Shown: positions 27,491-37,142, numbered from the stretch's first letter. The stretch: DNA of 64,000 bases from an uncultured Clostridium sp. (GCA_902496295.1 CABVAF010000001.1:124001-188000); one strand, 5' to 3'. The notes: generated by a model from the sequence alone, not told the origin. Numbers and translations are program-made.

Positions 27491-28441
27491 ATGGTAGAAA
27501 AAAGAAAAGTGGTTTTAGTAGGAACAGGTTTTGTTGGAATGAGTATGGCATATGCTCTTTTAAATCAAGGTGGAGTAAACGAACTTGTTCTAATAGATGT
27601 AGCAAAAGAAAAAGCTATAGGAGAGGCAATGGATTTATCAGATGGAGTACCATGTGCTTCAGCAAGAATGGTAATAAGGGCAGGTGACTATAGTGAGTGT
27701 AAAGATGCAAATATTGTAGTAATAACCGCAGGAGTTGCCCAAAAACCAGGAGAAACGAGACTTGATTTAGCTAAAACAAATGCAAAAATAATAAAAGAAG
27801 TAACAGAAAATGTTGTAGCATCTGGATTTAAAGGAATATTTCTTATAGCGAGCAACCCTGTTGACTTAATGACATATGTAGTAGGAAAAGTTTCAGGCTT
27901 TCCAAAAAATAAAGTAATTGGTTCTGGTACAGTTTTAGATACGGCAAGACTTAGATTTTTAGTAGCAGAGCATTTAAATGTGTCTAGCAAAAATGTGCAT
28001 GCATATATAATGGGAGAACATGGAGACTCTTCATTTGTTCCATGGTCTAAGAGTTATATAGGTTGCAAACCACTAAAAGATATAATAAATGAGAGAAAAG
28101 AACCAGAAGATGTTTTAGAAAACATATATAAACAAGTACAACAAGAAGCTTATGAGATAATAAACAAGAAAAAAGCAACATACTATGGAATTGGTATGGG
28201 ACTTACGAAAATAATAAAAGCAATATTAAATGACGAACACGAGATACTAACTATTTCAACATACTTAAATGGCGAATATGGACAAAATGACATATTCATA
28301 GGTGTACCAGCAATTGTTAATTCACAAGGAGTACAAGAGATTTTAAACTTAAATTTGTCAGAAGAAGAAAAAGAAAAACTTAAATATAGTTGTGAAGTAT
28401 TAAAAAATATGAAAAATGAAATTATAAATTCAATAATGTAA
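27491..28441 (+). CDS. ldh: L-lactate dehydrogenase
   Basis: 316 residues. NAD-binding VVLVGTGFVGMSMAYAL, coenzyme Asp in LVLIDV, the active loop GVAQKPGETRLDLA (Gln before K-P points to lactate rather than malate), LIASNPVDLMTY and catalytic His in MGEHGDSSFV. It reduces pyruvate to L-lactate and regenerates NAD in fermentation. AGGAGG ribosome site 6 bases before ATG. Confidence 0.95.
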   Translation: MVEKRKVVLVGTGFVGMSMAYALLNQGGVNELVLIDVAKEKAIGEAMDLSDGVPCASARMVIRAGDYSECKDANIVVITAGVAQKPGETRLDLAKTNAKIIKEVTENVVASGFKGIFLIASNPVDLMTYVVGKVSGFPKNKVIGSGTVLDTARLRFLVAEHLNVSSKNVHAYIMGEHGDSSFVPWSKSYIGCKPLKDIINERKEPEDVLENIYKQVQQEAYEIINKKKATYYGIGMGLTKIIKAILNDEHEILTISTYLNGEYGQNDIFIGVPAIVNSQGVQEILNLNLSEEEKEKLKYSCEVLKNMKNEIINSIM

Positions 28442-28448
28442 ATTAATA

Positions 28449-28497
28449 TTAAATATAAAGATATGTTATGAATTATTATAGCATATCTTTATATATT
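28449..28497 (+). terminator. Hairpin after ldh, probable terminator
   Basis: ATATAAAGATATG pairs with CATATCTTTATAT. The T-run is weak (ATATTTGGGGG), so it may be a processing or attenuating hairpin rather than a full stop. Confidence 0.5.
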
Positions 28498-28582
28498 TGG
28501 GGGTTTTAGATGCAAAGAAAAAAGGTTGACTATTTTACATAATGAGTATATAATTTTGTTGTTATCAAAATCATATATAGAG

Positions 28583-31504
28583 ATGGGGATTAACTTGAGC
28601 GAATTAGAATATAAACAGGTATATGAAAGAATAAATAGAACTCTTTTAGAAATTCCAAAAGAGATAAATACATTAAGATATTTGTTAGATAGAGCAAACG
28701 AATTAGATACAGAAATGGATGAATTAAATGAAAAATTAGATGACCAAACTTCAAAAGAAATATTTTTAAACTTTGCTGATAATCCAATTGTAATAAGTAA
28801 AAGTTTAGAAAAATGGATAGATGATTATATTGCAGCAGATGAAGATATTAGAGGAATAAGTGTTGAAGAATTTAGTTGCTATTTAAATTATATACGAAAC
28901 AAAGAAGATAGAGAAAATGCAATAAAGCTTTTTAAAAAAGTTATAACAGGTCCTAAATTAGAGCAATATAGAAATATGTATAGTCTATTTGAATTTTTAG
29001 AAGACGAATTACAAGTAGATGATGAAATTGAACCAGAACTTGTAGAATATAAAAGAAGAGAACTTCTATATCTTATGAGAGAGATGATAATTTCAATAGA
29101 TCCATCAGAAGTTTATTTTCTTAATGATAATAGAAAAATTAATATTAGTGAACATTCTATATATGTAGGATTACGAGATATATTAAAAGAAATTCCAGAT
29201 GAAAGTTTTGAAGAAATATACAAAAATATACTAGGACAAATTACAAATCCTTATACCAAAATTGGGATGGGAATTTTGTATTTTGCAAAATTAGAAGAAA
29301 TTAGTATTGAAAATCCGAATTACGAACCAGACGCAACGTTAGTAGAAGAAATGCTACCTTATTTAGCGCTAAAACTTTGCATAGATGAATCTATAAATAC
29401 AATGAATATGTGTGGTAGTGCAAGCGAGGTTTTTGCAACATTTTCTAATGTTTGTGATGGTGTAGAAATAATTAATAGATATTCTCAAGACTTTTCAATA
29501 AATCAACAGTTATATAAATTTTTGATTGACTGGATAAAAGAAAAAGATATAAAGATAAATGGCTTTGAATTTCTAGAGAATATGGCAGAGCAAAGAAAAA
29601 GTGAAGCCATTAATTATGCTTTAGATAATTTTTGGAAGGAATTTATAGAAAATGAAAGAAGTAAAAAATTTGTAACCAATGTTAAGGAAATAACAGATGA
29701 TATATACATAGCGATGTTTTTAAACTCATTTAGAATAAATTATTCTAATTTTAATGAAAAATCGAAAAAAATTATAGAAAATATTGAAGGAAAAGAATTT
29801 ACTCCAGAAAATTTATTTGATATAGGAAGTATTCTATTCTTTCTAGAAGATGCTACTAAACAATCTCCAGAGACTGCTTCTAATTTAAATGAAAGCATGA
29901 AAAATTGGATAAATATATATATTGGAGAAAAAGACTTTGAAAGTTTGACTCGAGAGATAAGTCATCTATTTCAAACAATGGAACTTGCCGGGAATGCAGA
30001 AGAGAACTATTTAGACGATAATGAAATTGAAGAATTTATATTTAGAAAGTCACAAGAGTTTTACCACGAATATGTAGCCTCAACAATATTGGCTAGCTTA
30101 GAGAAAAGGGCAGGAGCAAAGTTAGAAGATTATAAAGAAAGTCTTACTGATATAGATGCTAGAACATTACTAGACATAGATGGTATATACGAAAATGTGG
30201 ATGAGTTACTAAAAATATTAGATCCCGAAAAGAAGAAATGGTTAAAAAAATTACTAGAAGATCCAGAGGTTGCGAATGGAATAGATGCATCATATTCAAA
30301 TATAATACCATATATTCTATCTATGAAAAATATAGAAGACATTAAAAGAGCAATAGAATTATTAAATAACATATCAACTGGTGATGAAAAGTCAGTATGT
30401 AGAAATACTAGTATATTTATACAATTTTTGTCTGACGAACTTAATAGTGAGAGTGATGAATTAGATTCAAAAGATTTAGCAGTAAGAAAAATTATTTTAT
30501 TAAAAATTATGACTACTCTTCCAGATGATGTATTATATATGGGAGAAAATGACATTTCAAGGTTTGGATTAAATAATAGAAGTGATATAGATATTAAAGA
30601 ACATGGTTTATATTTTGCTTTAGAAAATCTAATAGGAAAAGTATCAGCTAAGCAATTTAAAAGAGAATATGATAAAATATTTAAAAAAGTAACAGTACCT
30701 CAAATAAAAGAAGGTCTAAAACTTTTATATGCATATGCAATGGAACATTATATGGAAATAGACGGAGAATATATACCCGAAATTTCAGATGTAGAAACTA
30801 TATTACCAACATTAATATTTCAATCGTATATGGTAGAAGAATTACCAATACTGTTATACCAACATGGAAAATTCTCAGAATATATTAGAGAAAATTCAGA
30901 GGCTGGAATGGGTACATATATATTTGCAAATTACATAAATAATTATGGAATTGAAAAAGATAGTTATAATATGTTATCAAATAGAATTTTTTCTATAAGC
31001 AAAGACTTAGGTTTAAATAACTGTCTTAGAAGATTAGGAAAGTTAGAAGAAGATGGAGACAACCAAACTTTTTACAAAGAATATATAGGACGATATTTCA
31101 GTGACTTTATTAGTGAAGAAAGAAAAAGTCTTTATTTAGAAAATCCAGAAGATTCTACAGCAGAACCTCATGATAATTTAACAAAATCATATATAGCAAT
31201 GGTATTAAATACTAGCCAGTATACAGATGATGAAGCAGAAAGAAAGTTAGAGGAGCTACCAAAGGTATTAAGTAAAAAAGTAATTTCCTCAGAAGAATTG
31301 TTTGATATAGGTACTGCTATGTTATATCTAGAGGGAATTTATAAAAAAACAGATAAAGTGGAAAATTGTAGCCAAATCCTTTCTTCATTAGGAGAAAATT
31401 GGACAGAATGCTATTTAGATGGTGGAATTGTGCCAACAGAAATGAAAGCAAATGTTAGAGAACTACTAAGTACTATAGGCATAAAAAGAGAAGAAAGAGA
31501 GTAA
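28583..31504 (+). CDS. Large protein with two homologous halves, unknown function
   Basis: About 970 mostly helical, acidic residues, no signal peptide or membrane helix. The protein contains an internal duplication. ISEHSIYVGLRDILKEI...PDATLVEEMLPYLALKLCIDE in the first half matches IKEHGLYFALENLIGKV...ISDVETILPTLIFQSYMVEE in the second, and LFDIGSILFFLEDATK matches LFDIGTAMLYLEGIYK. Each half is about 480 residues. The start is uncertain: ATG 28583, TTG 28595 (GGGG 6 bases before) or upstream TTG 28526. A GGGGG site at about 28500 leads into a separate 10-codon frame. Family not recognised. Confidence 0.6.
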   Translation: MGINLSELEYKQVYERINRTLLEIPKEINTLRYLLDRANELDTEMDELNEKLDDQTSKEIFLNFADNPIVISKSLEKWIDDYIAADEDIRGISVEEFSCYLNYIRNKEDRENAIKLFKKVITGPKLEQYRNMYSLFEFLEDELQVDDEIEPELVEYKRRELLYLMREMIISIDPSEVYFLNDNRKINISEHSIYVGLRDILKEIPDESFEEIYKNILGQITNPYTKIGMGILYFAKLEEISIENPNYEPDATLVEEMLPYLALKLCIDESINTMNMCGSASEVFATFSNVCDGVEIINRYSQDFSINQQLYKFLIDWIKEKDIKINGFEFLENMAEQRKSEAINYALDNFWKEFIENERSKKFVTNVKEITDDIYIAMFLNSFRINYSNFNEKSKKIIENIEGKEFTPENLFDIGSILFFLEDATKQSPETASNLNESMKNWINIYIGEKDFESLTREISHLFQTMELAGNAEENYLDDNEIEEFIFRKSQEFYHEYVASTILASLEKRAGAKLEDYKESLTDIDARTLLDIDGIYENVDELLKILDPEKKKWLKKLLEDPEVANGIDASYSNIIPYILSMKNIEDIKRAIELLNNISTGDEKSVCRNTSIFIQFLSDELNSESDELDSKDLAVRKIILLKIMTTLPDDVLYMGENDISRFGLNNRSDIDIKEHGLYFALENLIGKVSAKQFKREYDKIFKKVTVPQIKEGLKLLYAYAMEHYMEIDGEYIPEISDVETILPTLIFQSYMVEELPILLYQHGKFSEYIRENSEAGMGTYIFANYINNYGIEKDSYNMLSNRIFSISKDLGLNNCLRRLGKLEEDGDNQTFYKEYIGRYFSDFISEERKSLYLENPEDSTAEPHDNLTKSYIAMVLNTSQYTDDEAERKLEELPKVLSKKVISSEELFDIGTAMLYLEGIYKKTDKVENCSQILSSLGENWTECYLDGGIVPTEMKANVRELLSTIGIKREERE

Positions 31505-31517
31505 TTTAATAATATTA

Positions 31518-31547
31518 AAAGAAGGTACCAATTACGGTACCTTCTTT
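31518..31547. terminator. Bidirectional terminator
   Basis: AAAGAAGGTACC pairs with GGTACCTTCTTT over a 6-base loop. It serves the large duplicated protein gene on the plus strand and the convergent 102-residue gene on the minus strand; the stop codon of the latter lies in the loop. Confidence 0.85.
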
Positions 31548-31840
31548 ATACACAACTCTTTGCTGCTGTTAACCCCTAAATAGAGTTGCTCAAAGCTATC
31601 AGCTTGTAACAACTTTGGAACGAGGTCTAGCAGAGCACCCGATAAAAAAAAGCGGTTTTTATAATCTAAGTGGACAGAACCAATTTGAACAATTGCACCT
31701 CCTTTATCTTCATCGGAAAAGATAATGCTTTTAGAGCCTTCATCCCAATAGACTATTAAACAACAATCGTCTGGAATGCGCTTTATCCTCGCGATGAGGT
31801 TTTGTGGAATAGCCAACCGTTTGTGAGAAAGAAGCTTCAC
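31532..31840 (-). CDS. Orphan gene A: 102-aa protein with unusual codon use
   Basis: A minus-strand gene beginning with GTG (VKLLSHKRLAIPQNLIARI), with GGGGGT about 10 bases upstream. The N-terminal SHKRLAIPQNL segment recalls the first strand-loop of AbrB/MraZ-type beta barrels (K-G-R-I-x-I-P), but this is weak. Codons differ from neighbours: CGG, GCG, GTC and CTG are used, against nearly none in resident genes. It has its own promoter (31888-31916) and shares a strong hairpin terminator. Probably acquired. Function unknown. Confidence 0.65.
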   Translation of the reverse strand: MKLLSHKRLAIPQNLIARIKRIPDDCCLIVYWDEGSKSIIFSDEDKGGAIVQIGSVHLDYKNRFFLSGALLDLVPKLLQADSFEQLYLGVNSSKELCIKKVP

Positions 31841-31887
31841 ACAAATACCCCCAATCTTATTATGTATTATAAAGAGTTGTACATATA

Positions 31888-31916
31888 ATTATATCAGAAA
31901 AATAATAAAATAGCAA
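31888..31916 (-). promoter_or_regulatory. Promoter of orphan gene A
   Basis: On the minus strand TTGCTA (31916-31911) and TATAAT (31893-31888) with a 17-base spacer. The bases around the -10 (TGATATAATTATA) match those of the orphan gene promoter at 40.8 kb. Confidence 0.65.
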
Positions 31917-32057
31917 ACAGACATTTTTCAAAAGCTTTTTGTATTGATAATTATAAATTCTACATTTGCTGTCACACTAAATATTGTTTACTTTCAAAGT
32001 AACAAAAATAAGTTCCTTTTCATAAAATATACAAAATTATGAAAGGAATTATATTTT

Positions 32058-32759
32058 ATGGATTATGAAATTTTAATGAATGGAAATGTAAAAATAGGTA
32101 CATATGCTCCTGAATTTGAGGCAAAAACAACAATGGGAAATATAAAGTTAAGTGATTATAAAGGAAAGTGGGTAGTATTTTTTTCACATCCCGGAGATTT
32201 TACGCCAGTATGTACAACAGAAATAATAGCATTTGCAAAAGCAAACGAATATTTTTCTAAATTAAATACATGTTTATTAGGCTTAAGTGTAGATGGAATA
32301 GCATCACACTTAGCTTGGGTATATGATATATATTGTAAAACTGGAATAAAAGTACCATTTCCAATAATAGCAGACATGAATGGTGAAATAGCGAGAAAAT
32401 ATGGCATGATTTCAAGTGATATAAGTAAAACAGAAACAGTAAGAAATGTATTTGTAATTGATGATAAAGGAGTAATAAGAACAATATTTGTTTATCCAAT
32501 GCAAATAGGAAGAGCTATTCCAGAAATATTAAGAACCGTTCAAGCATTACAGGTATCAGATTCAAATAATGCTATGACACCAGTAAATTGGGTGCCATGT
32601 GAACCTATAATATTACCTCCGCCACATACTTTTCTAGAACTACAAAAAAGAATGACAGAGATAGAAAAACAAAGAAATGGAATGAGTTGGTATTTAAGTT
32701 TTACACAACCTAATAATTGTATACAAATAGAAAAAAATAATAATCAATTGCCAGAATAA
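32058..32759 (+). CDS. Peroxiredoxin (Prx6-like AhpC/TSA family)
   Basis: 233 residues. Thioredoxin-fold with peroxidatic Cys52 in HPGDFTPVCTTEII, the Prx6-type longer C-terminal arm, and a later WVPCEPIILPPP that probably supplies the resolving Cys. It reduces hydrogen peroxide and organic peroxides using a thiol donor, a usual oxygen defence in anaerobes. AAAGGA ribosome site. No reductase gene lies next to it. Confidence 0.92.
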   Translation: MDYEILMNGNVKIGTYAPEFEAKTTMGNIKLSDYKGKWVVFFSHPGDFTPVCTTEIIAFAKANEYFSKLNTCLLGLSVDGIASHLAWVYDIYCKTGIKVPFPIIADMNGEIARKYGMISSDISKTETVRNVFVIDDKGVIRTIFVYPMQIGRAIPEILRTVQALQVSDSNNAMTPVNWVPCEPIILPPPHTFLELQKRMTEIEKQRNGMSWYLSFTQPNNCIQIEKNNNQLPE

Positions 32760-32797
32760 AATCTTTATGATATAGTTGTCTCAAAAGAGGTGATTAT

Positions 32798-35191
32798 ATG
32801 AAATATAAAGAATTAATAGGGAAAATGACATTAAACGAAAAAGCAAGCTTATGTGTAGGAAAAGGTTTATGGTATACTAACGAGATAGAAAGGCTTAATA
32901 TACCAAGTATAATGATGGCAGATGGACCAAATGGATTAAGAATTGAACTAAAAAATCATAGAAGGGAATTGGAATTTCCAGAAAGTAAAGTTGCAATTTG
33001 CTTTCCAACAGAATCAACTATGGCAAATAGTTGGGATAAGAATTTAGTATATGATATGGGAAAAGCAATAGGTAATGAAGCGGCAGTAGAAGGAGTAAAT
33101 ATATTATTAGGACCAGGGGTTAATATAAAAAGAAGTCCTTTATGTGGAAGGAATTTTGAATATTTTTCAGAAGATCCATATCTAGCTGGAACTTTAGGAG
33201 TAAATTATGTAAAAGGTGTACAAGAAAATGGCGTTGGAGTATGCGTAAAGCACTTCGCAGCTAATAACCAAGAATATAATAGAAGGCTTATAAATGTAGT
33301 TATAGATGAAAGAACTTTAAGAGAAATTTATTTAAAAGCCTTTAAAATGATAGTTGAAGAAGCAAAACCAATTTCTATTATGAGTGCATATAATAAAATT
33401 AATGGAACTTTTTGTTCGGATAACTATAACCTTATAACTAATATTCTATATAAGGAACTTGGATTTAATGGTATAGTTGTAACAGACTGGAGTGCTGAAG
33501 ATGATAGAGTTAAAGGCATTAAGGCAGGTACTGCTATAGAAATGCCAGAAAGTAGAGCAAATATAAGAGAACAAATTATAGAGGCAGTAAAAACTGGTAA
33601 TTTAGACGAAGATGTACTAGACAATGTAATTGACAAAATATTAATAACAATATTTGAGCTAATTAAAGAAAATGAAAGTAAAACATATAGTCAAGAAGAA
33701 GACCATGATTTAGCTTTAAAAATAGCAGAAGATTCGATAGTCCTTTTAAAAAATGAAGATAAAATTTTACCTATAAAAAACAAAAAAATAGGAATTATAG
33801 GAGATTTTGCAGTTACTCCTAGATATCAAGGCGCAGGAAGCTCTAGAGTAAAGCCATATAAATTGGAAAACGCGTACAATTGCTTTAAAGAATTAGGATA
33901 TAATATTGAATATGCTAAAGGTTATGAAAGAGGTATAAGTGATAATAACGAAAAGCTACTAAAAGAAGCTATTGAAATTGCTAAAAATAATGATATTGTA
34001 GTTATTTTTGCAGGACTTACAGAATTAGAAGAAGCAGAAGGATTAGATAGAAATAGTCTAGATATGCCTGAGTGTCAAAATAGGTTAATAAATGAAATTA
34101 GTAAAGTAAACAACAATGTTATAGTAGCTTTATCAAATGGAGCTCCAATAATCATGCCATGGAAGGATAAAGTAAAGGGAATTATTACAGGGTATCTTGG
34201 AGGAGAAGCAGGTGGAAAAGCAATTGTTAATTGTTTAGTAGGAAAAGTAAATCCTAGTGGAAAACTTGCAGAGACATATCCTATTAAGTTAGAAGATACT
34301 CCATGTTATAATAATTTTCCTGGAAGTGATATAGTAGTAGAATACAAAGAAGCAATATATGTTGGATATAGATATTATGACAAAGTAAATAAAGAAGTAC
34401 TATTTCCGTTTGGATATGGACTAAGTTATACAGAGTTTCAATATTCAGATTTAAAGGTAAGTCAAGATAATACAAATATTGAGTTGAGTTTTAAAATTAA
34501 AAATGTGGGAGATGTAAAAGGTAAAGAAATAGCACAAATATATGTTGAATTCCTAGAAAAAAATAGATTCAGACCAGTAAAGGAACTAAAGGCATATGAA
34601 AAGGTTACGTTGGAAGCGGGAGAAGAAAAAGAAGTTAAAATATGTTTAGATAAAAAAGCATTTGAATATTATGATGTGAATCTAAAAGATTGGTGTGTTG
34701 AAAATGGAAAATATAATATTCTTGTAGGAAAATCTAGTAGAGATATTGTATTAAAAGAAACAGTAGAAATAATATCTGAAACAACTATGGAAAACAATGT
34801 GCCGGAGTGTTATAAAACAGGAAAAATATATAATGTATCTGATCAAGATTTTGAAAAATTATTAAAAGAAAAACTACCTAGCAAAATACTTAAAATAGAA
34901 GAGATTTCAGACTCAAACTCTATAGAACAAATAAGACAAACAAAGATTGGAAATTATATATATAACATAGAAATAAAAAAAGCGAACGAATTTTTTGCAA
35001 AGCAAAATGTAGACAAAGGATATAGAATAATAAAAAGAATTCAAAAACCAATAAGAAGATTTTACGAAAGAATAGGAGCCAGTATTACTAAAGAAATGGT
35101 AGATGAATTAATTGAAATTGCTAAAACAAATAGTGAAAAATTCGATATAGATTTTACAAAGATATATTTAGACGACTCAATTGATAAATAA
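32798..35191 (+). CDS. Glycoside hydrolase family 3, beta-glucosidase type
   Basis: 797 residues, no signal peptide, so cytoplasmic. The (beta/alpha)8 domain holds MADGPNGLR, KHFAANNQEYNR and the nucleophile Asp in GIVVTDWSAEDDR. The second domain has the RYQGAGSSRV and LDRNSLDMP parts, then a fibronectin III-like domain (PFGYGLSYTEFQYS onward). The last 130 residues are an extra helical region found in some clostridial members. It removes terminal beta-linked glucose or a similar sugar from oligosaccharides taken into the cell. Exact specificity unknown. Confidence 0.92.
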   Translation: MKYKELIGKMTLNEKASLCVGKGLWYTNEIERLNIPSIMMADGPNGLRIELKNHRRELEFPESKVAICFPTESTMANSWDKNLVYDMGKAIGNEAAVEGVNILLGPGVNIKRSPLCGRNFEYFSEDPYLAGTLGVNYVKGVQENGVGVCVKHFAANNQEYNRRLINVVIDERTLREIYLKAFKMIVEEAKPISIMSAYNKINGTFCSDNYNLITNILYKELGFNGIVVTDWSAEDDRVKGIKAGTAIEMPESRANIREQIIEAVKTGNLDEDVLDNVIDKILITIFELIKENESKTYSQEEDHDLALKIAEDSIVLLKNEDKILPIKNKKIGIIGDFAVTPRYQGAGSSRVKPYKLENAYNCFKELGYNIEYAKGYERGISDNNEKLLKEAIEIAKNNDIVVIFAGLTELEEAEGLDRNSLDMPECQNRLINEISKVNNNVIVALSNGAPIIMPWKDKVKGIITGYLGGEAGGKAIVNCLVGKVNPSGKLAETYPIKLEDTPCYNNFPGSDIVVEYKEAIYVGYRYYDKVNKEVLFPFGYGLSYTEFQYSDLKVSQDNTNIELSFKIKNVGDVKGKEIAQIYVEFLEKNRFRPVKELKAYEKVTLEAGEEKEVKICLDKKAFEYYDVNLKDWCVENGKYNILVGKSSRDIVLKETVEIISETTMENNVPECYKTGKIYNVSDQDFEKLLKEKLPSKILKIEEISDSNSIEQIRQTKIGNYIYNIEIKKANEFFAKQNVDKGYRIIKRIQKPIRRFYERIGASITKEMVDELIEIAKTNSEKFDIDFTKIYLDDSIDK

Positions 35192-35262
35192 TAAACTAAA
35201 AGTAAATAAAAATTTACAAATTTTAAAATAATAAACAAATAATAAATAATAAATAAAATAGT

Positions 35263-35312
35263 AAAAAATAGCCATACTAATAATGAAAATTATTTTAAGG
35301 AGGCTATTTTTT
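35263..35312 (+). promoter_or_regulatory. Inverted repeat that covers the DUF1540 ribosome site (attenuator-like)
   Basis: Perfect 11-bp arms: AAAAAATAGCC at 35263-35273 and GGCTATTTTTT at 35302-35312. The right arm includes the last GG of the ribosome site AAGGAGG (35297-35303) and touches the ATG at 35313. The right arm also forms a T-run, so the same hairpin looks like an intrinsic terminator placed just before the start codon. Confidence 0.6.
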
Positions 35313-35477
35313 ATGGAAAAAAATCAAAAAATAAATTGTACAGTAGGAAGTTGTAAATACAATGATATAGGAAGACAAGAATGCAAACTAGAACAAATTA
35401 TTGTAACACCAGTAGTTGGTTGTGATACAAAACAAGCAGATGAATCTATGTGCAGTAGTTATAAATGCGAAAAATAA
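35313..35477 (+). CDS. DUF1540 domain protein, 54 aa
   Basis: A small cysteine-rich protein: INCTVGSCKYND, then CKLEQI, VVGC and SMCSSYKC, the DUF1540 pattern of six Cys that may bind a metal. Such proteins are common in spore-forming clostridia; role unknown. ATG 35313 follows AAGGAGG by 9 bases, inside a hairpin described separately. The in-frame ATG at 35283 lacks a ribosome site. Confidence 0.82.
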   Translation: MEKNQKINCTVGSCKYNDIGRQECKLEQIIVTPVVGCDTKQADESMCSSYKCEK

Positions 35478-35497
35478 TTTATTTGAAATTATATTAA

Positions 35498-35538
35498 AGG
35501 GAAGCGAGCATCTAAAGAAGATGCCCGCTTCTAAGATT
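35498..35538 (-). terminator. GC-rich terminator of the metallo-beta-lactamase-fold gene
   Basis: On the minus strand AGAAGCGGGCATCTTCTTTAG pairs back with the GATGCTCGCTTC side (read in two pieces) and is followed by CCCTTTAAT. Stem composition is far richer in G and C than the resident terminators. Confidence 0.6.
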
Positions 35539-35569
35539 AAGCTCTTATAAATGATTTAGAGCTTTAAGT

Positions 35570-37036
35570 TTATTGGAAGTGTGTGCTTAGTGATTTTACG
35601 CACTTATATGGGTCAATGCGAAAGAAAGTCTGCCTGTTGGCAATACCAACTTCCTTAACATTGTTTACCTCGCGTAAGATGCGAGAAGAGAACCGTTCCT
35701 TTACGTCAGGCTCACCATGGTTGACGATAATAAAGTTAATCCTTTTAAATTTGTTCAGGAAATCAATCATTTCGTCAGCTTTTGCGTGTGCCGAAAATTC
35801 CGAGGTATAGACAACTTGGGCACGTTTAATTTTCATAATAGACCCAATTTTAACGTCTGCTCCAACTTCGGTATCTTTAAGCCTTCTTCCAAGAGTTCCT
35901 TCAGCAGTATATCCTGTAAAATGGATAATTGCATTAGGATTGGAAATAAGTTTAGAGATATACTCTTGAGCAGGACCATAAGAGCCCATGCCACTAGTTG
36001 TAACAATAATCTTGCTATGAATATCTTCTATTACGTTACTTCTTAAGTCGCTCCCAGAGATGAATTCAACATTTTCGGGAAGAAAATGTGTCATTTCAGG
36101 ATCAAGACCGAGAGAAGGGTTGGTCAGGAACATGTTAGTGTAGATTGCAGCAAGTTTTCCATCTGCCTTTATTGGAATGTTAACATCTAAAGCTCCTTTT
36201 TCTTGCAATTTCTGTAAGAAGAATAGAACTTCTTGATAACGACCGAGAGAAAAGGCAGGGACAACAATTGTTTTTTGGTTGTGAATACCTTGTAAAATAT
36301 TCTCTTCAAAGCATTCTTCAATATCTCCGGAATCCATATCTCCATATGTGCTTTCCTGAATAATTGTAATAGGAAGCTCATATAGCCAATCAGGAAGTTC
36401 TGGGACTTGGAAGAACATGTTCTTGTTGTTATAATCTCCTGTAAAAAGAAGATTTATAACTTCATTTGTAAGAATCGAATATAATTGAACCAAAATCAAA
36501 GCTGCGCCCACAAGGTGACCATTTTTGAAAAAAGTAACCTTAATTTTTCCTGGAACCAAATAAAAAGATTCTTCATAGGCTGCGCCATAAAAGTTTGAGA
36601 TAGCAGTACTGACATCTGTGTCTGTGTAAATAGGTGCAACATGCTTACGCTTAGCTGTCTCACGTAGAACTCTACAACTGTCATTCAGAGCCGGCCGAAT
36701 TAACTCTTTAGTAGGAATAGACATAAAAGTTTTTCCTCTATATCCATTCTTATAAAGAAGAGGTATACGACCAATATGGTCGACATGGTTATGAGTGATA
36801 AGTGCAAAGTCCAGATTGCCTCCCTCAAAAGGAAAGTTCTTGTTGTAAATTTCGTTAATATTTTCTTTTTCTTCTTCACCTTCAACTTTCTCAACACGTT
36901 CTTGGAAAAGACCACAGTCAACAATAAAGCGGACAGTTTCGTTATCAGGAAATTTAGCGATGCAAAGATGCAAAGAACCTGTAACACCACTGTTTAACGT
37001 CTGTATATCGACGAAAAACTTTTTCCGTAACCCCAT
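35570..37036 (-). CDS. Orphan gene B: metallo-beta-lactamase-fold, beta-CASP RNase-like protein
   Basis: 489 residues. Motif HNHVDHIGR is the HxHxDH metal site, LLFTGDYNNK supplies the metal Asp, and the beta-CASP region includes PAFSLGRYQEVLFFLQ, ITTSGMGSYGPAQEYI-like and FSAHAKADEMIDFL, with INFIIVNHGEPDVKERF at the end. This matches the CPSF73/YSH1-type group that cuts RNA. ATG 37036 follows GGAGGAA; the upstream in-frame ATG overlaps that site. Codon use is unlike its neighbours (CGG for Arg at three places, many GCC, GTC and CTC codons), which points to recent transfer. It has its own promoter and terminator. Confidence 0.85.
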   Translation of the reverse strand: MGLRKKFFVDIQTLNSGVTGSLHLCIAKFPDNETVRFIVDCGLFQERVEKVEGEEEKENINEIYNKNFPFEGGNLDFALITHNHVDHIGRIPLLYKNGYRGKTFMSIPTKELIRPALNDSCRVLRETAKRKHVAPIYTDTDVSTAISNFYGAAYEESFYLVPGKIKVTFFKNGHLVGAALILVQLYSILTNEVINLLFTGDYNNKNMFFQVPELPDWLYELPITIIQESTYGDMDSGDIEECFEENILQGIHNQKTIVVPAFSLGRYQEVLFFLQKLQEKGALDVNIPIKADGKLAAIYTNMFLTNPSLGLDPEMTHFLPENVEFISGSDLRSNVIEDIHSKIIVTTSGMGSYGPAQEYISKLISNPNAIIHFTGYTAEGTLGRRLKDTEVGADVKIGSIMKIKRAQVVYTSEFSAHAKADEMIDFLNKFKRINFIIVNHGEPDVKERFSSRILREVNNVKEVGIANRQTFFRIDPYKCVKSLSTHFQ

Positions 37037-37113
37037 AAAAATTCCTCCAATCATGCATAACCAATTACAATTGCAATTGGTAGGGTTAAAGGCACTTAAT
37101 TATGCCTAGTGAG

Positions 37114-37142
37114 ATTGTATCATTGCTAACCGATTATGTCAA
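37114..37142 (-). promoter_or_regulatory. Promoter of orphan gene B
   Basis: On the minus strand TTGACA (37142-37137) and TACAAT (37119-37114) with a 17-base spacer, 78 bases before the start codon. Confidence 0.7.

Noticed and set aside
28510..28542. 10-codon frame MQRKKVDYFT with GGGGG site before the large duplicated protein
   Set aside because: Could be a leader peptide or the true start before an indel, but there is no evidence to choose between these.
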